This document shows positions 5,543-10,893 of a stretch of DNA of 10,893 nucleotides, one piece after another. How positions within the stretch are numbered: the first letter of the stretch is position 1; every line of letters begins with the position of its first letter. Where the stretch lies: assembly GCF_020217185.1 (NCBI RefSeq), contig NZ_JAIWNX010000042.1:1-10893 (forward strand), in the 5' to 3' direction. The translations under genes and the position numbers were made by a program. The notes under the pieces were generated by a model. It searched no databases and was not told the origin of the DNA. It worked only from the letters and a program-made list of their open reading frames with translations. This DNA is from Asticcacaulis sp. (lineage in GTDB: Bacteria > Pseudomonadota > Alphaproteobacteria > Caulobacterales > Caulobacteraceae).

Positions 5543-6748
5543 ATGACCGCCTCCCCTTCCATCGCCGTGATCGGTGCCGGCCCTGCGGGCCTGATGCTGG
5601 CCGAACGCCTGAGTGCCGCGGGCCTGCGGGTCGATATATATGACCGTATGCCGTCGGTGGCACGTAAGTTCCTGATGGCCGGGCGCGGCGGGCTGAACCT
5701 CACCCATTCCGAACCTCTGGCGGCCTTTATCGGGCGCTATGGCGCGCAGGCGGCGGCGCTGAAACCCGCCATCGAATCCTTTCCGCCCAAGGCCTTGCGC
5801 GACTGGGCCGACGGGCTTTCGGCCGACACCTTTGTCGGGACCAGCGGGCGGGTCTTCCCCAAGGCGTTGAAGGCCTCGCCGCTGCTGCGCCAGTGGCTGG
5901 CGCGACTGGAAGCGCAGGAGGTCGGCTTTCATCTGCGCCACACATGGACGGGCTGGGACGGATCGGCCCTGACGTTCGAGCATCAGGGCCAAACCGTGCG
6001 CGTCGCCGCCGATGTGACCGTGCTGGCGCTGGGCGGGGCCAGTTGGCCCCGGCTGGGCTCAGACGGCGGTTGGACGCGGTTGCTCAGCGACAAGGGTGTG
6101 CCCGTCGCGCCGTTGCGCCCGGCCAATATGGGCTTTCGCGTCGGCTGGAGCGCCCTGATCCGCGACAAATTCGCCGGTGAGCCGCTGAAGAACGTCGCCC
6201 TGACCTTTGATGGCCGCACGCGCAAGGGCGAGCTGATGCTGACGCGCGACGGGGTCGAAGGCGGGCTGATCTACGCCTTTGCCGCCGCTCTGCGCGACGC
6301 CATCGAACGCAAGGGCGCGGCTGTGGCGTCATTAGACCTCAAGCCCGAATGGTCGGAGGCGCAGATCCAGAACCGCCTGTCGCGCGGGGCCAAAAACGAC
6401 AGTCTGAGCAATCGCTTACGCAAGACCCTTAACCTGACTCCGGCGCAGATCGCCGTCCTGCGCGAAGGCGATCAGCCGGTCACCCCGGCCCTGATTAAGG
6501 CCGTGCCTCTGACTCTGACCGGGGCGCAGGAGCTGGCGCGCGCCATATCGAGCGCGGGCGGCATCCGCTTTGACGCCCTGACGGTGGCTTACGAACTGAA
6601 GGCCCTGCCCGGTGTGTACGCCATCGGCGAAATGCTCGACTGGGAGGCCCCGACAGGCGGCTATCTGCTTCAGGCCTGCTTCAGTCAGGCCGTCTGGACG
6701 GCTGAGGCGATCCTTCAAAAATTCGGCTTGAATATCCCCGGATCATAG
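5543..6748 (+). CDS. NAD(P)/FAD-dependent oxidoreductase, TIGR03862 (HI0933/BaiN-like) flavoprotein
   Basis: This 401-aa flavoprotein belongs to the HI0933-like group; the cellular substrate of this group is not known. The FAD-binding Rossmann loop GAGPAG is at 11-16, with the ribose-binding acid in VDIYDR about 20 residues later. AGRGGLNLTHSE (46-57) is the group's glycine-rich signature, normally GGGRCN in HI0933, and the GRGGLNLTHS form is characteristic of TIGR03862. LALGGASWPRLGSDG (162-176) is the second FAD contact. The C-terminal block GVYAIGEMLDWEAPTGGYLL followed by QACFSQAVWTA closes the FAD site. The start at 5543 has AAGGA a few bases upstream. The last 34 bp overlap the 3' end of the opposite-strand SDR gene. 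The upstream Fur-like box suggests iron-linked expression, which is inference. Confidence 0.92.
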   Translation: MTASPSIAVIGAGPAGLMLAERLSAAGLRVDIYDRMPSVARKFLMAGRGGLNLTHSEPLAAFIGRYGAQAAALKPAIESFPPKALRDWADGLSADTFVGTSGRVFPKALKASPLLRQWLARLEAQEVGFHLRHTWTGWDGSALTFEHQGQTVRVAADVTVLALGGASWPRLGSDGGWTRLLSDKGVPVAPLRPANMGFRVGWSALIRDKFAGEPLKNVALTFDGRTRKGELMLTRDGVEGGLIYAFAAALRDAIERKGAAVASLDLKPEWSEAQIQNRLSRGAKNDSLSNRLRKTLNLTPAQIAVLREGDQPVTPALIKAVPLTLTGAQELARAISSAGGIRFDALTVAYELKALPGVYAIGEMLDWEAPTGGYLLQACFSQAVWTAEAILQKFGLNIPGS

Positions 6749-7548
6749 CCGAAATCGCGCGTGGCCGCAGAGTGGTCAAAGACCAGATCGGTATTCATGC
6801 GCAAGGCCATATGGACATTGCCTTTCAGCGCTGAGCCGGGCCGCAGAACGCCCAGCACCCCGAACCCCAGCCGCCACGCCCACTCCGGCAGGCTGAGGAT
6901 ACGCGCCGGGTGGCCTTTGGCGGCGAATATCCGCGCCACCATCTCGCGATAGCTGAGCGTCTCGCCGCCTGACAGGTCATAGGCGCGGTTGGCCGTGGCG
7001 TCAGTCGAAAGCACGCCCACAGCCGCCTTGGCCAGATCACGGGCATGGACCGGCTGGCGCAGGCCCGACGCCCGCCCGCACACCGGAAAGAGGCCCAGCC
7101 GGTCGATGGTCGCCGCGATACGGCTGACGTTCTGATCGCGCCCCTCATCATAGATCAGGGTCGGCCGCAGGATCGTCCAGTCCACATCGTGCGTGGCGCA
7201 AAAGGCCTCGATACGCGCCTCGGCCTCGCTCAAAAGTTCGACGACGCGGCGTTCTTCCGGCTGCGGCGAATAGGTCTTTGTGAAGCGCGAGGTCGAGGAA
7301 AAAGCGACGATCCGTTTCATCCCCTGCGCCCATAACACCTCCAGCACGGCCTCGCTGATCAGCCAGAGGGGCGAGGTGACGATCACATGCGCAAAACCCT
7401 CGCCCTCAAAGGCCTGCGGGTGCATCAGGTCGAGGAACAGGTCGTTCGGCTGTTTCGGCTTGCGCGTGGTGAATGCCGCCTGCGGCACGATGTCGCGCAG
7501 CCTCTGCCCCACAAGGCTGGTCGCACCGATTACCAGAAATTTCGTCAT
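6715..7548 (-). CDS. Atypical SDR, NAD(P)-dependent epimerase/dehydratase family
   Basis: This 277-aa Rossmann-fold protein begins MTKFLVIGATSLVG; the nucleotide-binding loop G8-A-T-S-L-V-G14 has Ser where most SDRs have Gly. The middle part reads VIVTSPLWLISEAVLEVL and IVAFSSTSRFTKT, then TILRPTLIYDEGRDQNVSRI and GLRQPVHARDLAKA, the layout of the NDUFA9-like or UDP-sugar-epimerase-like atypical SDRs. I see no canonical YxxxK catalytic pair (the expected region reads SEAEARIEAFC), so it may bind NAD(P) for a non-epimerase role. The ATG at 7546-7548 has GAGGTG upstream; a longer frame to 7623 runs into the hairpin repeat and is not credible. It is divergent from ubiD and convergent with the flavoprotein gene, overlapping it by 34 bp. 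The substrate is unknown. Confidence 0.87.
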   Translation of the reverse strand: MTKFLVIGATSLVGQRLRDIVPQAAFTTRKPKQPNDLFLDLMHPQAFEGEGFAHVIVTSPLWLISEAVLEVLWAQGMKRIVAFSSTSRFTKTYSPQPEERRVVELLSEAEARIEAFCATHDVDWTILRPTLIYDEGRDQNVSRIAATIDRLGLFPVCGRASGLRQPVHARDLAKAAVGVLSTDATANRAYDLSGGETLSYREMVARIFAAKGHPARILSLPEWAWRLGFGVLGVLRPGSALKGNVHMALRMNTDLVFDHSAATRDFGYDPGIFKPNF

Positions 7549-7584
7549 AGGCACCTCAGATTCGGCGGCAAGTTTACGTTCTTT

Positions 7585-7617
7585 TCTCCTCCCTGTCGCG
7601 CAGCGATGGGGAGGAGA
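7585..7617. repeat. Second copy of the hairpin repeat, between SDR and ubiD
   Basis: TCTCCTCCC (7585-7593) pairs perfectly with GGGAGGAGA (7609-7617), and inside it TCGC (7596-7599) pairs with GCGA (7603-7606) around a GCA loop. The layout is the same as in both arms of the repeat at 2766-2920, but the inner stem has different, still paired, bases. It lies upstream of both flanking genes, so it is not placed as an ordinary terminator; it could be in a 5' leader or simply a mobile palindrome. Confidence 0.85.
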
Positions 7618-7706
7618 GATCACGCAAACTCCGGACGGAACGCCCTTGCAGGCGTCACCTCATCGGCCTATGTCTCGCAGCCGTGTTTCCACGAAGAGTC
7701 CCGGTC

Positions 7707-9239
7707 ATGAGCGCCTACAAATCCCTGCGAGATTTCATAGCCAAGCTCGAACGCGAAGGCGAACTGGTACGGGTGACGGAGCCCGTCTCCACCCACCTCG
7801 AAATGACCGAGATCCAGACCCGCCTGCTGGCCGAAAAAGGCCCGGCTGTGCTGTTCGAAAACGTCATCCTGCCCGATGGCTCAAAGTCCGATATGCCGGT
7901 GCTGGTCAACCTGTTCGGCACGGTGAAGCGCGTGGCCATGGGCGTGACACTCGAAGGGAAAGATCGCACCAATCCGCAGGACCTGCGCGAAGTGGGTGAG
8001 CTTCTGGCCTTCCTGCGGCAACCCGAACCGCCGCGCGGCTTTAAGGACGCCCTCAGCATGTTGCCGCTGGCCAAGACCGTCATGGGGATGCGCCCCAAGA
8101 CCGTCTCCAAAGCCCCGGTGCAGGAGGTGGTGCAGACCGGTAATGACATCGACCTGACGCGCCTGCCCGTACAGGGCTGCTGGCCCGGTGAGCCGGCACC
8201 GCTGATCACCTGGGGCCTTGTGGTCACCAAGGGGCCGTCGGAAGCGCGCGAAGACGATTTCAACCTTGGTATTTATCGGATGCAGGTTCTGGGCAAGGAC
8301 CGCGCCATCATGCGCTGGCTGGCGCACCGCGGCGGGGCGCAGCACCACGCCCGCTGGAAAAAGGCCAAAAAGACAGAGCCCCTGCCCGCCTGCGTGGTGC
8401 TGGGGGCCGATCCGGGCACCATCCTCGCCGCCGTTACGCCGGTGCCGGATACGCTCAGCGAGTATCAGTTCGCAGGCCTGCTGCGCGGGGCCAAGGCCGA
8501 GCTGGTGCCTGCCAAGACCGTACCTTTAATGGTGCCCGCCGAAGCCGAAATCGTCCTCGAAGGCCATGTGCTGCTCGACGACTATGCCGACGAAGGCCCC
8601 TATGGCGACCACACCGGCTATTACAATTCGGTCGAAAAATTCCCGGTGTTTCAGGTCTCGGCCATCACGCGGCGCAAGCAGCCCATCTATCTCTCGACCT
8701 TCACCGGCCGGCCGCCCGATGAGCCGTCCGTGCTGGGCGAAGCCTTGAATGAGGTGTTTATCCCGCTGATCCGTCAGCAGTTTCCGGAGATTGTCGATTT
8801 CTGGCTGCCACCCGAAGGGTGTTCTTACCGCATCGCCGTCATCTCGATGAAAAAGGCCTATCCGGGCCACGCCAAGCGCGTGATGATGGGCGCGTGGTCA
8901 TACCTGCGGCAATTCATGTACACCAAATGGTTGATCGTGGTGGATGATGATATCAACTGCCGCGACTGGAAGGACGTGATGTGGGCGATTTCGACGCGCA
9001 TGGACCCGGCGCGCGACATCACGGTCATTGAAAACACGCCGATCGACTATCTCGACTTCGCCTCGCCGGAAAGCGGTCTGGGGTCGAAGATTGGCCTCGA
9101 TGCCACCAACAAGTGGGAGCCGGAAACCCACCGCGAATGGGGCGAAAAGCTCTATATGGAGCAGGACGTCATCGACCGCGTCAGCGAAAAATGGGCGGCT
9201 ATGGGATTGCCGGGGACGGGTAAGCCGATCTGGAAATAG
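7707..9239 (+). CDS. ubiD: UbiD family decarboxylase, 4-hydroxy-3-polyprenylbenzoate decarboxylase
   Basis: This 510-aa enzyme removes the carboxyl group from polyprenyl-4-hydroxybenzoate in ubiquinone biosynthesis, using prenylated FMN made by UbiX (not in this window). The sequence is collinear with the family: an N-terminal domain with [17 protein letters not shown], the prFMN-binding part with NLGIYRMQV and [12 protein letters not shown], the catalytic acid segment [13 protein letters not shown] (Glu296 and Asp301) and the C-terminal [40 protein letters not shown] and [14 protein letters not shown] blocks. The length matches E. coli UbiD (about 497). The ATG at 7707 is preferred; an in-frame GTG at 7683 would add 8 residues. 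Orthology to UbiD itself rather than another aromatic decarboxylase rests on motif similarity; the neighbours are not ubiquinone genes. Confidence 0.93.
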   Translation: MSAYKSLRDFIAKLEREGELVRVTEPVSTHLEMTEIQTRLLAEKGPAVLFENVILPDGSKSDMPVLVNLFGTVKRVAMGVTLEGKDRTNPQDLREVGELLAFLRQPEPPRGFKDALSMLPLAKTVMGMRPKTVSKAPVQEVVQTGNDIDLTRLPVQGCWPGEPAPLITWGLVVTKGPSEAREDDFNLGIYRMQVLGKDRAIMRWLAHRGGAQHHARWKKAKKTEPLPACVVLGADPGTILAAVTPVPDTLSEYQFAGLLRGAKAELVPAKTVPLMVPAEAEIVLEGHVLLDDYADEGPYGDHTGYYNSVEKFPVFQVSAITRRKQPIYLSTFTGRPPDEPSVLGEALNEVFIPLIRQQFPEIVDFWLPPEGCSYRIAVISMKKAYPGHAKRVMMGAWSYLRQFMYTKWLIVVDDDINCRDWKDVMWAISTRMDPARDITVIENTPIDYLDFASPESGLGSKIGLDATNKWEPETHREWGEKLYMEQDVIDRVSEKWAAMGLPGTGKPIWK

Positions 9240-9245
9240 GAGGGG

Positions 9246-10292
9246 TTATGTGACCTTTAGCTCAATAACCTCCAGACCTCCTCTGTTTTTGTAGCCAAAA
9301 TTTTCCTTCGTTTGCTTCCACATCAGTTGATCGTTAAAATTTCGAATTATGGGCCCTCTATGTGAGGGCCATTCTTTATAATGGGCAATATCATCAATAT
9401 CAGCAAATCCAAAAATAGTTTCTATAGATTTCTTTTTGAACTCCCTATAATATAATGGATCATCGGGAAAGTAATAATCTGAATTTGGAAGAGTTATTTG
9501 CAGCCGTATATCCCATGTAACAAAGCCACCCTCAATACAGTTATCTTGCAAATCAAGACGTATCATTTCGGGAGAGCGCTGCGGTATTGTGTGGGATGGA
9601 ACGAGGTAGTCTGCCGAAACATTATAAAATGGACCGTTTGGCGTGTCATGCCAAATGCGGCGGACACGCAGTTCCTCCCCCTCACCAACATCAACTTTTT
9701 GCAATTGATTTATTATCAGTTCCGCATCAAAAAGACTAAGTGGCTGATTCCCAGCTCTACTTTCTAAATAAAGGAAATAACCACAATAATGAGCCATCCA
9801 AGATTCCTCTTGGTCTGTATAGTATAATTTCCACTTAGAATTGTTCGCGGAATTTGGAAAAAAATTCTGTGCAATAAAATATGTACTCGGCGTTAGTATT
9901 TTCCTTTCTATTGAAACCGCATCCCATAACTCCACTTTTAATGGAGTGTTCGATGAAATTTCTGAAATTTTTCTGACTAACTCCGATGACGGGGCGGTAG
10001 TTACAACCAGTAAAAATCCATCAGCAGAAACTTTGCTGCAACGATCCTTAATATCAACAACATCAGAGACACCTACGTTTTTTCCTGAATGGGCAAAATG
10101 CTTACAATCCACCAACCACAACCTCGTACCCCCTGCAATACGACCTGTGAGTGGCTCCTCGATTAAGAGGTCGCGGCCACTATCCGGTCCCGTACCCGTC
10201 CAATGAGGTCTTAAGCCTGACGTTATAGCTATTTCCCTGATTAATTGCTCTAAGGCCACCCCGTCTTTAGGAAGTTCTTGGAAGTTAAGCAT
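9246..10292 (-). CDS. AT-rich orphan Mrr-like PD-(D/E)xK nuclease with unknown C-terminal domain
   Basis: This 348-aa protein has a nuclease-like N-terminus. Residues 1-130 show helix VALEQLIREIA with Glu15, then TGTGPDSGRDLLI with Asp41, and RLWLVDCKH with Asp62-Cys-Lys64, followed by FAHSGKNVGVSDV. The order E, D, (D/E)xK and the GpDxGrD turn are those of Mrr-type restriction endonucleases (Mrr_cat/REase-4). Residues 150-348 (SWMAHYCGYFLYLESRAG, then RRIWHDTPNGPFYNVSADYL) form a second domain that I do not recognise. No methyltransferase or specificity gene adjoins it, so it may be a type IV-like enzyme or a solitary defence factor. The gene is far more AT-rich than its neighbours, its stop is 6 bp from the ubiD stop, and its ATG (10290-10292) lacks a clear Shine-Dalgarno site. 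Horizontal acquisition is likely. The nuclease fold is fairly sure; the role is inference. Confidence 0.83.
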   Translation of the reverse strand: MLNFQELPKDGVALEQLIREIAITSGLRPHWTGTGPDSGRDLLIEEPLTGRIAGGTRLWLVDCKHFAHSGKNVGVSDVVDIKDRCSKVSADGFLLVVTTAPSSELVRKISEISSNTPLKVELWDAVSIERKILTPSTYFIAQNFFPNSANNSKWKLYYTDQEESWMAHYCGYFLYLESRAGNQPLSLFDAELIINQLQKVDVGEGEELRVRRIWHDTPNGPFYNVSADYLVPSHTIPQRSPEMIRLDLQDNCIEGGFVTWDIRLQITLPNSDYYFPDDPLYYREFKKKSIETIFGFADIDDIAHYKEWPSHRGPIIRNFNDQLMWKQTKENFGYKNRGGLEVIELKVT

Positions 10293-10339
10293 AAGCGTAT
10301 CATCCGATAAATAAGCCGATTAATCTCTCTCACGATTCT

Positions 10340-10355
10340 CCAATTTTCGAATTGG
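10340..10355. repeat. Short hairpin with TTCG loop upstream of the nuclease gene
   Basis: CCAATT (10340-10345), the loop TTCG (10346-10349) and AATTGG (10350-10355) form a perfect 6-bp stem 48 bp upstream of the nuclease start. It could be an operator for an autoregulated gene or an mRNA leader hairpin; nothing shows which. Confidence 0.4.
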
Positions 10356-10380
10356 CCATCAGGATGATGTTTAGTTTTGT

Positions 10381-10408
10381 CTATCAAAACAGCATTCTGA
10401 TTTGATAG
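10381..10408. repeat. 8-bp inverted repeat in the AT-rich spacer, possible operator
   Basis: CTATCAAA (10381-10388) and TTTGATAG (10401-10408) are perfect inverted halves with a 12-bp spacer, 89 bp upstream of the nuclease ATG. The right half supplies TTGATA on either strand, which resembles a -35 element, so this could be an operator over the nuclease promoter. No matching -10 box is convincing. The 145-bp spacer 10293-10437 otherwise holds nothing I recognise. Confidence 0.4.
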
Positions 10409-10424
10409 CCCGACAGCTAAACCA

Positions 10425-10437
10425 CAGGGAGGAGAGG
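10425..10437. repeat. Half copy of the hairpin repeat at the AT-rich boundary
   Basis: CAGGGAGGAGAGG matches, in reverse complement, the first 13 bases of the 2766-2920 element region (from 2762) and the closing arm of the 7585-7617 hairpin. The partner arm is absent, so it is a remnant or a chance match. It lies exactly between the AT-rich spacer and the stop of the GC-rich gene at 10438. Confidence 0.4.
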
Positions 10438-10893
10438 TTAGCCCGACTTTTTATACGGCGTGCCGTCGGGCCATTTGCCGATGCGGGCGGCGCGTTGTTC
10501 GCGCATTTGAGCCTGTTTGTCGGCCCAGCCCTTTGACCACTCACCGTGCGGAGAGGCCACGGGGATTGCCTCTGGTTTCGCTTCTTCTGTACGTTCAGGG
10601 GCCAACGCCCCTCCGTTCACGGGGCGGCCTGTCTCCTCCCCGGTAAGCCCCTCAGGGCGCGACGGGGGCGGTGGATCGGCGCGAAGGCGACGAGACGCAG
10701 CGGGCGTTTCGGCCGGAGTTGCCTCCTTGACCGGCTTCGGTTTCGCCTTCAGCAGCGGTGTGTATATCCCCCGCAACATCCGCTCGACGGCCATGATGGC
10801 ACGGGCGGTGCGGCCAATCTCGATAGCCGTGGTGGGGCGCGGCGCGGTTTCGAGCGCGGTCAGAATCTGATCCGCAAGGCGCATCAGGCGGTC
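10438..10893 (-). CDS. Hypothetical protein with proline-rich middle, probably cut by the right edge
   Basis: I do not recognise this protein. The frame is open from the right edge to a TAA at 10438-10440. The first in-window ATG is at 10882-10884 (148 aa), but the codons upstream stay open (Asp-Arg-Leu), so the true start may lie outside. Residues 1-45 from that ATG (RLADQILTALETAPRPTTAI, then EIGRTARAIMAVERMLRGIY) form a helical N-terminal domain of a type seen in small Caulobacterales proteins of unknown role. The middle is Pro/Ala/Glu-rich and probably disordered. The C-terminus GKWPDGTPYKKSG, after a charged helix, looks like a conserved tail. Base composition is GC-rich like the core genes. 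The region 10608-10641 inside the frame resembles the dispersed palindromic repeat. Confidence 0.75.
   Translation of the reverse strand, partial: DRLMRLADQILTALETAPRPTTAIEIGRTARAIMAVERMLRGIYTPLLKAKPKPVKEATPAETPAASRRLRADPPPPSRPEGLTGEETGRPVNGGALAPERTEEAKPEAIPVASPHGEWSKGWADKQAQMREQRAARIGKWPDGTPYKKSG

Noticed and set aside
5176..5703. Longer 175-aa version of the DUF2061 protein
   Set aside because: The extension crosses the promoter and Fur-like region into the flavoprotein gene; the internal ATG at 5382 has a strong AGGAGG site and gives the normal family length.
7280..7999. 239-aa plus-strand frame across the SDR start, hairpin and ubiD start
   Set aside because: It crosses a perfect hairpin repeat and two real genes in other frames, with shadow-like Arg/Pro composition.
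1..10893. CRISPR array, tRNA, rRNA, integrase or transposase
   Set aside because: I looked on both strands and saw no spaced direct repeats, no cloverleaf-like tRNA and no recombinase motifs; the AT-rich genes have no mobility gene beside them in this window.

Overview
The window looks like a piece of a GC-rich alphaproteobacterial chromosome. The protein types, the high-GC coding style and the G/C-rich hairpin repeats between genes recall Caulobacterales such as Asticcacaulis, Brevundimonas or Caulobacter. That placement is inference; there is no rRNA or marker gene here to confirm it. Most of the window is ordinary housekeeping or stress sequence, interrupted by two strikingly AT-rich genes that look foreign.

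Layout. (1) 1-780, minus strand: an AT-rich reading frame of 260 codons without a stop, cut by the left edge. It has a phage-tail-like N-terminus and an unrecognised, probably helical remainder. It sits 10 bp behind (2) an RluF/RsuA-type 23S rRNA pseudouridine synthase (791-1555, minus). (3) Divergent from this is a two-gene operon of a SRAP/YedK (HMCES-like) abasic-site protein (1629-2198) and a Fe-S uracil-DNA-glycosylase-family protein (2195-2758), which overlap by 4 nt. One enzyme class makes abasic sites and the other traps them, so they form a plausible base-damage module. (4) A long composite inverted repeat (2766-2920) separates them from a convergent short cation-diffusion-facilitator transporter (2925-3584, minus). 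(5) A ChrR-like NAD(P)H:FMN/quinone reductase (3722-4276, plus) shares a good hairpin terminator with an unrecognised 189-aa protein (4317-4886, minus). (6) Two tiny minus-strand genes follow: an entericidin-type lipoprotein (4939-5064) and a DUF2061 membrane protein (5176-5382). (7) A Fur-type palindrome over a predicted promoter precedes a TIGR03862/HI0933-type flavoprotein (5543-6748), which ends in a 34-bp convergent overlap with an atypical SDR (6715-7548, minus). (8) A second copy of the hairpin repeat lies before ubiD (7707-9239), the prenylated-FMN-dependent decarboxylase of ubiquinone synthesis. (9) Six bases after ubiD starts the second AT-rich gene (9246-10292, minus), an orphan Mrr-like PD-(D/E)xK nuclease with an unknown C-terminal domain. 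(10) A proline-rich unknown protein (10438 to the right edge, minus) closes the window.

The most interesting points are the two AT-rich, probably acquired single genes (an Mrr-like nuclease and a phage-tail/helical protein); the UDG-SRAP operon with a probably leaderless promoter and a UDG whose catalytic motif carries Gln instead of Glu; a repeat family whose hairpins show compensatory base changes between copies; and a Fur-like box upstream of the flavoprotein gene.
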